Of a stretch of 64,000 nt of DNA, positions 43,282-50,228 are shown one piece after another; the first letter of the stretch is position 1; each line of letters opens with the position of its first letter. The stretch covers positions 32,519 through 96,518 of IMG/VR virus record IMGVR_UViG_3300042511_000631; one strand, 5' to 3'. The position numbers were made by a program, and so were the translations under genes. The notes below the pieces were generated by a model that was given only the letters and a program-made list of their open reading frames with translations, was not told the origin of the DNA and ran no database searches. Origin of the DNA: a virus.

Positions 43282-43489
43282 GTTTAATATCCTCTCTAGC
43301 AAATATGACACGGTATATCTCTTGATAGATAGCCGTATAACCGTCAAGCATTCCGTTGTAATAAGCTTTATCTAACTCAGCAGCTTCCTCTATCAATTCC
43401 TCTAAGTCATACATACGGGACTTGAGATCACCATGGATAAGGTCGTGTATCTCTATATCTAAACACGCAATAGCTTTCTCGCTAATCAC
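43271..43489 (-). CDS. Unknown small helical protein
   Basis: The 72-residue product has IACLDIEIHDLIHGDLKSR and YDLEELIEEAAELDKAYYNG. It overlaps both neighbours. Not recognised. Confidence 0.6.
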   Translation of the reverse strand: MISEKAIACLDIEIHDLIHGDLKSRMYDLEELIEEAAELDKAYYNGMLDGYTAIYQEIYRVIFAREDIKRGL

Positions 43490-43778
43490 TTAATTCTCCT
43501 TGCTTAATAGCCAATAGTCTTAGTTCCGGCGTTAAACACTCTTCATGGTACTTATCGTTGTATCCATTCTCATTTACTACGGTGATATCCATATCTAAAT
43601 AGATATTCTTTCCGCAGCCGTCACACTCGTAACCGGCACACTCTCCGCAACGCCAGCCGTCTTGCTCTCCGTCGTCGCAGCTAAGGCGGTCAATACCAAT
43701 ACCAACGGTTGAACCGTCGGCCATAGTAAGAATACCTAAGGTAGGTTTCCCGCAGTCAAGGCAAGGGTCATTACTCAT
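43482..43778 (-). CDS. Multi-cysteine zinc protein
   Basis: The 98-residue product carries CLDCGKPTLG, then WRCGECAGYECDGCGKNIYL, and HEECLTPELRLLA. At least eight Cys/His ligands fit two zinc ribbons. It overlaps the next gene by 8 bases. Possible regulator or protein-interaction module. Confidence 0.65.
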   Translation of the reverse strand: MSNDPCLDCGKPTLGILTMADGSTVGIGIDRLSCDDGEQDGWRCGECAGYECDGCGKNIYLDMDITVVNENGYNDKYHEECLTPELRLLAIKQGELSD

Positions 43779-43954
43779 TCTGTAACCTCTTCCGTTTCAA
43801 AGAAAGTGTTAACGGTTTCGCTATTAGACTCCCAGCCATAAACTTCAATATCAGTCATAAGCATTTTTTCAGCTGCCTCTTGGCTCTCAGCTTCATACAC
43901 GTCGTACCAAATATGATTAACTAATTCTGTATATCTAACGGCATATTTAGGCAT
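43775..43954 (-). CDS. Unknown 59-residue protein
   Basis: The product starts MPKYAVRYTELVNHIWYDVY and continues EAESQEAAEKMLMTDIEVYG, a beta-alpha-beta pattern typical of small phage proteins. It overlaps the neighbours by ATGA and TAATG-type junctions, supporting reality. Confidence 0.6.
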   Translation of the reverse strand: MPKYAVRYTELVNHIWYDVYEAESQEAAEKMLMTDIEVYGWESNSETVNTFFETEEVTE

Positions 43955-44109
43955 TAGTTTTCCTCTCTATCGTAATCGACTAGCACTTCATAGCATTCCG
44001 TACACTCGATAGCTACGTTCACAACTTCACTATCTTTATTTACATACCTAGTTATTGAAATATCGTGGCCAAAGTGTGTGTCAAGCTCGGTTAAAGTCTG
44101 TACGCTCAT
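43954..44109 (-). CDS. Unknown 51-residue protein with CxxC
   Basis: The product reads MSVQTLTELDTHFGHDISI, then VNVAIECTECYEVLVDYDRE. A single CxxC pair is present. Shares bases with both neighbours. Confidence 0.58.
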   Translation of the reverse strand: MSVQTLTELDTHFGHDISITRYVNKDSEVVNVAIECTECYEVLVDYDREEN

Positions 44110-44339
44110 AACCCTGCCCTTCGTTCAGCTTTCTTTATAGCTTCTTGGATAGTCCGGCAGTAATCCCCGCGGGAACAATTACCGTCATCTGTGGAATCCC
44201 ATACTACATAAGGGTCATAACTGTTTTCTCTCATCGCGAGAACTATATGGTGATCAACTGACAACTGCCAGCTTTCTACACACAACGCGCCGTTTTGTAA
44301 CTGTGTGCCCCGTAGCGCACCGCTCTCTAGTGTGGTCAT
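44106..44339 (-). CDS. Unknown small protein
   Basis: The 77-residue product has LCVESWQLSVDHHIVLAMRE, YVVWDSTDDGNCSRGDYC, and a terminal helix EAIKKAERRAG. Looks like a small alpha/beta phage protein. Not recognised. Confidence 0.6.
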   Translation of the reverse strand: MTTLESGALRGTQLQNGALCVESWQLSVDHHIVLAMRENSYDPYVVWDSTDDGNCSRGDYCRTIQEAIKKAERRAGL

Positions 44340-44342
44340 TTG

Positions 44343-44654
44343 TTATTCCCTTTCCTCTACAGATAGATAATGCTTACCTTCAATTTGAACGTATTCATAT
44401 TCAGTATTACCACCGTCAACGACATACCACTCGCCTCCGCCCATTTCAGATATAACGTCGAGAATGTCATACCAATACTCACCCTGAAACCAAGCGTTAG
44501 TGTCAAACTCTTTCAACGTTATCCCGCTGATATCACTTACATAACCGTCGACCGGTGAGGTAAAGCTTAAGCCTCCCTCTATCTCGGTGATCTCGATATT
44601 TGCCCAGATTACTCCGTGCTTATTACGTTCATAATTTTTAGTTATAGTAGTCAT
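44343..44654 (-). CDS. Unknown beta-rich protein
   Basis: The 103-residue product has HGVIWANIEITEIEGGLSFT, WFQGEYWYDILDVISEMGGG and EWYVVDGG. It shares one base with its upstream neighbour. Function unknown. Confidence 0.6.
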   Translation of the reverse strand: MTTITKNYERNKHGVIWANIEITEIEGGLSFTSPVDGYVSDISGITLKEFDTNAWFQGEYWYDILDVISEMGGGEWYVVDGGNTEYEYVQIEGKHYLSVEERE

Positions 44655-44866
44655 TACTTCTCTTCCTCTTCATCTTGGTATTGAGCCTCTAAGTGGTCGT
44701 TGACATGACCCACGCAGTTATCTAATGCGTTTTCAATTAGCTCTAACGCTTGCTCTTGATCTTTATAAGGCGTGTAATCCTCTTCCCCCCAATAGGTATA
44801 AACCAATACTTCATCAGGGTTTATCTTCATTAAGTCTTCGATTAACTCTTTAACGGTACTGATCAT
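44654..44866 (-). CDS. Unknown small acidic protein
   Basis: The 70-residue product starts MISTVKELIEDLMKINPDEV, then LVYTYWGEEDYTPYKDQEQ and a helix. This pattern is widespread in phage and plasmid genomes without assigned function. Acidic throughout. Confidence 0.62.
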   Translation of the reverse strand: MISTVKELIEDLMKINPDEVLVYTYWGEEDYTPYKDQEQALELIENALDNCVGHVNDHLEAQYQDEEEEK

Positions 44867-45006
44867 GCTGATACCTCCTTAGGGCAGTCTGGATATGGAA
44901 AGTCCTCTTGCTCTTCGCATGAGCACCAGTTAAACCGTTCAACTTGGGTGGCATGAGTTAGCTCTGCCAACTCTCCCCAGCTAATTGACTCTTGATCTTT
45001 ACTCAT
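44863..45006 (-). CDS. Unknown 47-residue protein
   Basis: The product is MSKDQESISWGELAELTHAT, then FNWCSCEEQEDFPYPDCPK. Three cysteines could bind metal. ATGA overlaps at both ends support it. Confidence 0.55.
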   Translation of the reverse strand: MSKDQESISWGELAELTHATQVERFNWCSCEEQEDFPYPDCPKEVSA

Positions 45007-45581
45007 GCTGATACCCGCTTCGCTGCTTGCTTAATCTCCCAGTCGATCAACGACTTAGCTTCGGTAATGGCGGCGGCGGTATCTTCCCAACCACCGTTAG
45101 AATCACCGTCAATATTGCTAATTACATGGCAGGTATCGCATTCCTCTTGCTTATAGATACGGAAGCGGTAGATATCCCCGCGGAGGTATCGGTCATAGAC
45201 ATATACGTCATTCCGAAGGTGCTCTTCGGCCTCTTCAATAGTCGTATATCCATATGAAGCCATATCGGCTTCGGTGGCATAGATAAACCCGACTTGACCA
45301 CTATCCCAAGGGTCGATACGCGTACCGACGTACATGGAGATACCGGAATGGTCATATAAACCGACCGGAAGGATAGCTACTGCCCCGCACTCAGCGATCA
45401 GGTGAGCTTTAAGTGCCTCCCATGAGTCAAAGTCATTCTCGGTTAGATCAGTCTTATCACCTAAATTGTATTTACGGTGGAAGCAAACCATATGACTGTC
45501 ATCTTGCCAGTCGCGGGGGTTTTGCGGGTCATCGTCTACTGATACTTCAATAGTCCAACCCTTATACTCGATAGACTCCAT
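45003..45581 (-). CDS. Conserved phage protein of unknown function
   Basis: The 192-residue product has MESIEYKGWTIEVSVDDDPQ, NPRDWQDDSHMVCFHRKYNL and VGFIYATEADMASYGYTTIE. DRYLRGDIYRFRIYK follows, then CDTCHVISNIDGDSNGG. This arrangement is recurrent in phages of many hosts, and no biochemical role is known to me. It is the second gene of its operon. Confidence 0.7.
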   Translation of the reverse strand: MESIEYKGWTIEVSVDDDPQNPRDWQDDSHMVCFHRKYNLGDKTDLTENDFDSWEALKAHLIAECGAVAILPVGLYDHSGISMYVGTRIDPWDSGQVGFIYATEADMASYGYTTIEEAEEHLRNDVYVYDRYLRGDIYRFRIYKQEECDTCHVISNIDGDSNGGWEDTAAAITEAKSLIDWEIKQAAKRVSA

Positions 45582-45583
45582 GG

Positions 45584-45754
45584 CTAGGCCACCTCTACGC
45601 GGAAGCCGAATGCTTCATACTGCTTAGCTAAGCGTTTAGCAGCAGCGGGAGTGAGTTCAGCTGATACAAACTCTTCACGGGTGATTAAGTCAATAATGCG
45701 GGTGGATACTTTCTTACGGGAGTTAAGCTTAGGTAGCTCGACTTCGGTGATCAT
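45584..45754 (-). CDS. Unknown 56-residue protein
   Basis: The product is MITEVELPKLNSRKKVSTRI, then IDLITREEFVSAELTPAAAK and a helical end. GAAAGG about 8 nt upstream is the likely ribosome-binding site. First gene of its operon, downstream of TTGACT at 45841-45836 (minus strand). Confidence 0.58.
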   Translation of the reverse strand: MITEVELPKLNSRKKVSTRIIDLITREEFVSAELTPAAAKRLAKQYEAFGFRVEVA

Positions 45755-46251
45755 ATAGTTAACCTTTCAATAGAATAAATTAATCGCGGTGGCTATCACC
45801 ACTTTCCCTATCATAGAGATAGACATATAGAGAGAGTCAAGCCAATATGGGCATATATAGCTATTGTTACCTAATCGTTATAATTGAGGGCTAGAGGGCT
45901 ACTTGGAAGCCTTGCCTCTCTCTCACTCTCTCTCTCTAGCTCATACACACTCTTATCAGCTAAGACTGTCCGGCAACCGGCAGATAATCTGGCCGCGCTG
46001 CTGGGTTGGCCGGTGAGCGGCCGGCAGTAGCCCAATATCGCTAAATAGCTATATCTCTTTGTCGACAATTGGCTAGCACGCCGGCCATAGCTTTGTCAAG
46101 CATCCGGCCGTGTTAGCTGCGTCACACGTTGATCTCTCTCTTTACCCTATCCCGAAGGGATAAGGGGAGGGTGGGTCAACACAAACAAGTTGCCGAGCTG
46201 CGCCGGTCGCCCGGGCAGCTCAGCAAGCTGGCAGTGTTAGCTAATTCATCG
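45755..46251 (-). other. Noncoding gap 1 of the minus-strand block
   Basis: About 500 bases without a credible gene. On the minus strand TTGACT (45841-45836) is followed after 19 bases by TATGAT, a likely promoter for 45754. A CT-rich tract, a GC-rich CCGGC-studded patch (45970-46035), TTGTCGACAA, a long imperfect inverted repeat near 46070-46120 (GCTAGCACG / CGTGTTAGC), and repeat copy 1 follow. Confidence 0.6.
46144..46186. repeat. 43-bp intergenic repeat, copy 1
   Basis: It begins ACCCTATCCCGAAGGGATAA, continues GGGGAGGGTGGGTCAACAC and ends AAAC. The TATCCC-GAA-GGGATA hairpin is perfect. It differs from copies 2-4 by one base (GTCAAC for GCCAAC). Followed to the right by a GAGCTGC/GCAGCTC hairpin. 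Confidence 0.9.
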
Positions 46252-46350
46252 TTAATCATCCTCTCTACAGATGTCGCACAGTCTTTCCGCGCAACATATT
46301 GACTCGACCGAGCAGCGTTCGCACCACTCTTTATCTAGATCACAGCTCAT
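46252..46350 (-). CDS. Cys-rich micro-protein
   Basis: The 32-residue product is MSCDLDKEWCERCSVESICC followed by AERLCDIC and an acidic end. Seven cysteines suggest zinc or Fe-S binding. The ATG overlaps the upstream stop by 4 bases. Small, so only moderately certain. Confidence 0.5.
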   Translation of the reverse strand: MSCDLDKEWCERCSVESICCAERLCDICREDD

Positions 46351-46673
46351 TTACACTCCAAGCTGTATAAAAGGTTCTCCGCGTACTCATACATCGGCGT
46401 GCCCTCAGCTACCTCTGTCCGGGCCCCGTCAAACCAGTCATGAAAGACATACTCCGCGGAAACGATCTCTCCGAACTTGTGCTTTATCTCTAAATAGTCA
46501 CTAGGGCCACCGTAGCTAAAACACACACGGGTGAACTCATATTGATCAATTGCGAGCGCGGGGTCGTCAAAATACTCATCTGGATCAGGGTGATCCATAA
46601 GCAGTCGTAGCTGCGCATTCCTCTGCGCTAGCTCAGCTTGAATGCGATCTTTACAAGGCTCATTACTACTCAT
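46347..46673 (-). CDS. Unknown acidic protein
   Basis: The start is ATG 46673 (MSSNEPCKDRIQAELAQRNA), not the far upstream ATG at 46808. The 108-residue product has DHPDPDEYFDDPALAIDQYE and FGEIVSAEYVFHDWFDGART. It overlaps its upstream neighbour by 8 bases. Function unknown. Confidence 0.6.
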   Translation of the reverse strand: MSSNEPCKDRIQAELAQRNAQLRLLMDHPDPDEYFDDPALAIDQYEFTRVCFSYGGPSDYLEIKHKFGEIVSAEYVFHDWFDGARTEVAEGTPMYEYAENLLYSLECK

Positions 46674-46818
46674 TTTCACACCCGCACGCGCAGCTAACCG
46701 CTTCGGTAGCTGCTTCGAGCCCTTTCTCTTTAATATATTCGGTGGCGTAGAAAGAGGCCTCCCCAGCGGAGAGGCCAACCTCCATTCCCCAATCTTTAAG
46801 ACGATCAAACGTGCTCAT
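46666..46818 (-). CDS. Unknown 50-residue protein
   Basis: The product is MSTFDRLKDWGMEVGLSAGE, then ASFYATEYIKEKGLEAATEA and a terminal SCACGCENE. Start and stop overlap neighbours, and the start fits the ATGA pattern. Confidence 0.55.
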   Translation of the reverse strand: MSTFDRLKDWGMEVGLSAGEASFYATEYIKEKGLEAATEAVSCACGCENE

Positions 46819-46994
46819 AGCTTCCCCTCAATATTCGTCGAATAGCACTCTTTACAAGTGCCTTCCTCAACCTCATGGAACTCTTTGTAAAAGACATCCT
46901 CAAGCTCACCTTTCTCATCGTACTCAGCTTCGTTATAGCTATTCTCACAATAAGTAAAGCGGCGGGTATTACCACAATCTAGACACTTAGGCAT
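46815..46994 (-). CDS. Small zinc-ribbon protein
   Basis: The 59-residue product begins MPKCLDCGNTRRFTYCENS, has an acidic middle and ends GTCKECYSTNIEGKL. Two CxxC pairs fit a zinc ribbon. It overlaps the upstream gene by 8 bases. Confidence 0.62.
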   Translation of the reverse strand: MPKCLDCGNTRRFTYCENSYNEAEYDEKGELEDVFYKEFHEVEEGTCKECYSTNIEGKL

Positions 46995-47268
46995 TTGTAA
47001 CCTCCAGTTTAGTAGTCCAGTCCGACATATCAGGGTAGTTCAGGCCGAATATAAAGCCACCGCCATTGCCTTCCTCATCTTGCGATATCTCTATCTTGAT
47101 TAGCTTGCCATTAGCAAGGCGCACCGAAAACTGCGGGAAGGAATCCTCACTACACTCAAGGCCAATTTTGCCCTTAAAGCTAATTATCTTTGCGCCCTCT
47201 AATTGGCTATAGTAACGCTTGTAAAACTCAGCAGCTTTAGCTGCGTGGTGATCGTTTAACGCACTCAT
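46987..47268 (-). CDS. Unknown protein, first gene of operon 2
   Basis: Start ATG 47268 (SALNDHHAAKAAEFYKRYY) or 47277; the upstream GATAGAGAG favours either. The ~93-residue product continues GAKIISFKGKIGLECSED and LANGKLIKIEISQDEEGN, beta-rich. Upstream is the CGACACGCC motif and a TTGATA box. Confidence 0.58.
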   Translation of the reverse strand: MSALNDHHAAKAAEFYKRYYSQLEGAKIISFKGKIGLECSEDSFPQFSVRLANGKLIKIEISQDEEGNGGGFIFGLNYPDMSDWTTKLEVTNA

Positions 47269-47338
47269 CTCTCTCATCTCTCTATCAGTTGTGGTATCTC
47301 CACGGTCATAAATTACTCTCTTTCAGCTACTTATCAAC

Positions 47339-47403
47339 CGACACGCCGCACTTTCGCAGCTATTTTTTTATAACAATATTGTTATCGACTCTCTCGGCGT
47401 GTC
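47339..47403 (-). promoter_or_regulatory. Nested inverted-repeat operator and promoter, operon 2
   Basis: CGACACGCC (47339-47347) and GGCGTGTC (47396-47403) flank the perfect 16-bp palindrome ATAACAATATTGTTAT (47370-47385). On the minus strand GGCGTGTCG is followed at once by TTGATA, the likely -35 for the gene at 47268. The arrangement recurs in operon 3. Confidence 0.6.
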
Positions 47404-47434
47404 TACTTGACATTCCGGCCGACTCTCTCTCCAC

Positions 47435-47477
47435 ACCCTATCCCGAAGGGATAAGGGGAGGGTGGGCCAACACAAAC
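47435..47477. repeat. 43-bp intergenic repeat, copy 2
   Basis: It begins ACCCTATCCCGAAGGGATAA and ends GGGCCAACACAAAC, identical to copies 3 and 4. It lies between the operator region of operon 2 and the terminator of the next operon. Confidence 0.92.
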
Positions 47478-47510
47478 ATTTGGCTTTTGGGTTTAGGCAT
47501 TTCCCTAAAA

Positions 47511-47556
47511 TAAAAAGAGAAATGCCCCAGCTGCCGTCTAACAGCCAGGGCATTCT
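47511..47556 (-). terminator. Intrinsic terminator of the C2H2 operon
   Basis: On the minus strand GAATGCCCTGGCTG pairs with CAGCTGGGGCATTTC around a short loop, followed by TCTTTTTATTTT. It lies past the stop of the gene at 47581. Confidence 0.82.
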
Positions 47557-47580
47557 TTTCTCTGATAGGAGGAAACCTAT

Positions 47581-47844
47581 TTAATCACAACAGCCACAAC
47601 ATTCTACGCAGACCGGTTGATTATCTTTAATATGAGTCCGGCAAGCATACTCACTCATATTCATATCTGGATTCCGGCAGTCCTCACAGATGATCTCCGC
47701 TAATTGCTGCCATGTCATATCTCTTAAGTGCGGGGGTTCATCTTCATCTACATGAGTCCGATAATGGACTATCAGATCACTAGAGGTAGAGAAGTAACCA
47801 AAGCAATACTCACAGACTCTAGTTACCACAGCAACCCTCCCCAT
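47581..47844 (-). CDS. Classical C2H2 zinc-finger protein
   Basis: Start ATG 47844 (MGRVAVVTRV). The 87-residue product has CEYCFGYFSTSSDLIVHYRT followed by H. That is C-x2-C-x3-F-x5-L-x2-H-x3-H, the full TFIIIA-type signature rather than the shorter bacterial Ros spacing. The C-terminal part adds CEDCRNPDMN, ACRTHI and CVECCGCCD. Likely DNA, RNA or protein binding; a candidate regulator of the block. Confidence 0.72.
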   Translation of the reverse strand: MGRVAVVTRVCEYCFGYFSTSSDLIVHYRTHVDEDEPPHLRDMTWQQLAEIICEDCRNPDMNMSEYACRTHIKDNQPVCVECCGCCD

Positions 47845-47965
47845 TATGGATCTCTTTAACATCTAACCACCGTAGCACTTCACCGTCATAGACATCGGCG
47901 GTAAAGTTCATAATTGCGTTTAACCATTTTTCATCGATCTCAAGGGTGACTCTGTAGTTAGGCAC
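47819..47965 (-). CDS. Unknown 48-residue protein (GTG start)
   Basis: The product is VPNYRVTLEIDEKWLNAIMN, then FTADVYDGEVLRWLDVKEIH and NGEGCCGN. GTGAGG lies 7 nt upstream. It overlaps the next start by 26 bases and the previous stop by 8. Confidence 0.52.
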   Translation of the reverse strand: MPNYRVTLEIDEKWLNAIMNFTADVYDGEVLRWLDVKEIHNGEGCCGN

Positions 47966-48377
47966 TTGGCACCTCACTATGAGTCGACACGTATGAGTTC
48001 GCGCCCGGAACTACAACACTATTTAACTTGATAATCGCCTTATGAGGGCACGGGCAATCGGGGGTGGGCACATACTCCTCTTTCCAATAAGTAGTGATCT
48101 CCATTAGAGAGTCGCACTCGGTACAAAGATATTGGTGCTTAACCCATGCGCCAAAGTGTGTCTTATTGACCTTAGATACCAAGCCAAGTTCAGCGATCTG
48201 CGGAGAGAGTTCGTCAATCTCTTCATCTAACTCTACACGAATAGATATATAGTCATCATGGTCTTGATTCTGTCTAAGATAGTTCAGATCTACAGCAACG
48301 CCAATAGCCACATCTAGTAGTACCATGGCATCAGGGTCACCCTGTAAATACTTTTCTGCGATCTCGCGGTTGTTCAT
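47958..48377 (-). CDS. Zinc-ribbon protein, first gene of operon 3
   Basis: The 139-residue product has a helical N-terminal half (REIAEKYLQGDPDAMVLLDV). A zinc ribbon follows, YLCTECDSLMEITTYW with PTPDCPCPHKAIIKL, and a Ser/Thr tail. The leader carries TGATAGGTGAGAA before ATG. Regulated by the operator at 48452. Confidence 0.62.
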   Translation of the reverse strand: MNNREIAEKYLQGDPDAMVLLDVAIGVAVDLNYLRQNQDHDDYISIRVELDEEIDELSPQIAELGLVSKVNKTHFGAWVKHQYLCTECDSLMEITTYWKEEYVPTPDCPCPHKAIIKLNSVVVPGANSYVSTHSEVPSA

Positions 48378-48451
48378 ATTCTCACCTATCAGGATAAGTC
48401 GGCATTGTTACCGACAAAGCACAAGGTAGTGCCTCTCTCAGTTAATTTCAA

Positions 48452-48505
48452 CGACACGCCGTAAAATTACTATAACGATATTGTTATAAACTTAACGGCG
48501 TGTCG
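48452..48505 (-). promoter_or_regulatory. Nested inverted-repeat operator and promoter, operon 3
   Basis: Perfect 11-bp arms CGACACGCCGT (48452-48462) and ACGGCGTGTCG (48495-48505) flank the near-palindrome TATAACGATATTGTTATA (48471-48488). The two share a centre within one base. On the minus strand GGCGTGTCG runs straight into TTGAAA, with TACCTT 17 bases on. Confidence 0.65.
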
Positions 48506-48523
48506 CCTTGACTCTCTCTCAAT

Positions 48524-48566
48524 ACCCTATCCCGAAGGGATAAGGGGAGGGTGGGCCAACACAAAC
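48524..48566. repeat. 43-bp intergenic repeat, copy 3
   Basis: Identical to copies 2 and 4. TTGACTCTCTCTCAAT precedes it. After it comes a less conserved part with GGGCAAAATAG and TTTTGGCATGCCCTAAAA. Confidence 0.92.
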
Positions 48567-48611
48567 TAATAAGCATTGAGGCTTTGGGCAAAATAGTATT
48601 TTGGCATGCCC

Positions 48612-48652
48612 TAAAAAAAAGATCGCCCCCACCGGCAACCGGCAGGGGCGAG
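48612..48652 (-). terminator. Intrinsic terminator of operon 48665-49852
   Basis: On the minus strand TCGCCCCTGCCGG pairs with CCGGTGGGGGCGA, followed by TC and eight Ts. Strong rho-independent terminator. Confidence 0.88.
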
Positions 48653-48664
48653 CTTCTATTTAAT

Positions 48665-48823
48665 TTAATCGAAATAACCTTCAGCCCACAGCCCATTTAG
48701 AAAGACTGTCGCCATAGTTAAATTACCATGTAACCAAGGGTCATCAGTATCATTAACAGTAGTTAAAGCAGACTCAATAGCAGTAACCATGTCATCTAGG
48801 TCAGCTTTGGTATATCCCAGCAT
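48665..48823 (-). CDS. Unknown 52-residue protein
   Basis: The product is MLGYTKADLDDMVTAIESAL, then TTVNDTDDPWLHGNLTMATV and FLNGLWAEGYFD. GGTGAG precedes the ATG. It follows the stop of the next upstream gene by 3 bases. Confidence 0.6.
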   Translation of the reverse strand: MLGYTKADLDDMVTAIESALTTVNDTDDPWLHGNLTMATVFLNGLWAEGYFD

Positions 48824-48826
48824 GGC

Positions 48827-49297
48827 TCACCAACTCGACTGGTACTCGAACGACCAGTATTGTCCATATTTTGCGGTGTGTAGGCACTTGTCAACGATAG
48901 CAATCGTATTGCTAAGGCTTTGGTAATACCAGTCATCTCGCTCAGCATTACCAAAGAAAAACCCTTCGGTAGGTTCTAGCACTCCGCCACCTTTACCGCC
49001 AGCAGGTACCAGCAACTCTAACTGGCAAGCCTCTTTAAGTTTGACTAGATCGTCAACGCTTACATAATACGGCTTACAATTATCCTCACCGCCTTGGACA
49101 TTTTCAACGAACCAGTTATGAATTGCGTTAGCCTTGCGCCAATAACCAACATTGAAAGAGATCTCCATTGACGGGGATTGCTCTGATATTTCGACTTGCG
49201 GATATAAAGCTTTTAAGCGATCAAACTCGCTTGTATCGTCTTGGTGCGACCAGCCGCTTATATATTTTTTTGCGTATAAATACATATCTAAACCCAT
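48827..49297 (-). CDS. Conserved phage protein of the MGLDMYL type
   Basis: The 156-residue product starts MGLDMYLYAKKYISGW and has NVGYWRKANAIHNWFVENVQ and FFFGNAERDDWYYQSLSNTI. This combination recurs in many unrelated phages and prophages, with no function known to me. The conserved Tyr/Trp/Arg/Lys/His residues suggest an enzyme or nucleic-acid binder. A 23-bp hairpin sits 27 bases upstream. Confidence 0.72.
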   Translation of the reverse strand: MGLDMYLYAKKYISGWSHQDDTSEFDRLKALYPQVEISEQSPSMEISFNVGYWRKANAIHNWFVENVQGGEDNCKPYYVSVDDLVKLKEACQLELLVPAGGKGGGVLEPTEGFFFGNAERDDWYYQSLSNTIAIVDKCLHTAKYGQYWSFEYQSSW

Positions 49298-49323
49298 TTA
49301 CTTACTCCTATCTAGTAGTTTGG

Positions 49324-49346
49324 TGAGCAGTTTAATCTCATGCTCA
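49324..49346 (-). repeat. 23-bp leader hairpin, copy 1 (degenerate)
   Basis: TGAGC and GCTCA arms enclose a 13-nt loop (AGTTTAATCTCAT). It lies 27 bases before the start of the gene at 49297. Two near-identical copies lie before the genes at 51495 and 51693. Confidence 0.7.
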
Positions 49347-49360
49347 GGAGAGATAGGGGA

Positions 49361-49852
49361 TTACGCCAGCGTTTCGGCAGTAATTTTTTGGTTAGCGATC
49401 TCGTTGATGGCTTCAACGATCTTTGAGTGTAGCCCGTCACGCATTTGCTGAACTGATTCGGGTGACCAGCCAGCGCGGATTACGCGTACCACTAGCAAGG
49501 CTAGTGAGTAACTAGGATCTGCCACTAGACACTTTTCTAGTGACGCCATAGCGTCAGCGGTTAGCCCTACTTCATACTGATAAAGGGCTAATACAGCGTT
49601 AAACGGGGTGCGGTGATTCTCCGCGACATTTTCTGCTAGGTAAGCAAGATATTCAAACGCGGTCATAAAGTCTTTTGACTCTACTGTGAAACCGATTAGG
49701 TAATCGCGCAACTGAACTTCATTTGCTACGGCATAACCGATAATGTCTAGTGACAATGGGCTAATGAACTTCTTATCTAAAAAACGCTGATAATTGTTGT
49801 CAATTATCAGTTTTGCCTCTGAAACAGTAGGCAAGGCTTCAATGCTTAACAT
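49361..49852 (-). CDS. DUF4192-like protein
   Basis: The 163-residue product has the actinobacterial DUF4192 pattern: FMTAFEYLAYLAENVAENHR, TPFNAVLALYQYEVGLTADA and ALEKCL-type SLEKCLVADPSYSLALLVVR. The WSPESVQQMRDGL end follows. The family has no assigned activity. The protein is shorter than chromosomal members, keeping mainly the C-terminal half. It supports an actinobacterial host. Confidence 0.75.
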   Translation of the reverse strand: MLSIEALPTVSEAKLIIDNNYQRFLDKKFISPLSLDIIGYAVANEVQLRDYLIGFTVESKDFMTAFEYLAYLAENVAENHRTPFNAVLALYQYEVGLTADAMASLEKCLVADPSYSLALLVVRVIRAGWSPESVQQMRDGLHSKIVEAINEIANQKITAETLA

Positions 49853-49930
49853 TGAAATCTCCTATCAAGAGTTACTAGACCGATCTGATCTAGTAAGAGC
49901 AATTTAATCTCTCGCCCTGTCAATGTAAAG

Positions 49931-49939
49931 CGACACGCC
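49931..49939 (-). promoter_or_regulatory. CGACACGCC operator-like site, DUF4192 operon
   Basis: CGACACGCC lies upstream of TTGACA (minus strand, 49923-49918 region), the likely -35 for the gene at 49852. There is no second arm here; an AT-rich tract follows instead. Confidence 0.5.
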
Positions 49940-49985
49940 GACCATTTAGCAATTATTTTTTTATTTTTTACGCGCCTCTCTCAAT

Positions 49986-50028
49986 ACCCTATCCCGAAGG
50001 GATAAGGGGAGGGTGGGCCAACACAAAC
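49986..50028. repeat. 43-bp intergenic repeat, copy 4
   Basis: Identical to copies 2 and 3. It is followed by TTAGGCATTGGGAAAAG and TTTTGGCACCCTATATAAAA, the semi-conserved part seen beside each copy. Confidence 0.92.
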
Positions 50029-50080
50029 ATATTAGGCATTGGGAAAAGAAGTTTTGGCACCCTATATAAAACGCGGGCAC

Positions 50081-50109
50081 AGAAAAGCCCCGGGGGGAAG
50101 GCCGGGGCT
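50081..50109 (-). terminator. Intrinsic terminator of the ArdC operon
   Basis: On the minus strand AGCCCCGG pairs with CCGGGGCT around a short loop, followed by TTTTCT. Located 27 bases past the last stop. Confidence 0.78.
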
Positions 50110-50135
50110 GATCTGTTTATCTGATAGGGATAAAG

Positions 50136-50228
50136 CTAGTTCTCGCAATCGCTACAGGTTGGTTGGCCGTCAACCAGATGATAGCCGGTAATTTCATCTA
50201 CCGGTGAGCCACAACTCCAGCATTTCAT
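50136..50228 (-). CDS. Miniature zinc-ribbon protein
   Basis: The 30-residue product is MKCWSCGSPVDEITGYHLVD followed by GQPTCSDCEN. Two CxxC pairs in 30 residues make a minimal ribbon. The ATG overlaps the ArdC stop by 4 bases, so it is co-translated with it. Confidence 0.6.
   Translation of the reverse strand: MKCWSCGSPVDEITGYHLVDGQPTCSDCEN

Noticed and set aside
45871-46068. 65-residue minus-strand frame in noncoding gap 1
   Set aside because: It covers a CT-rich simple tract and GC-rich repeats, has Ser/Arg low complexity and no ribosome-binding site.
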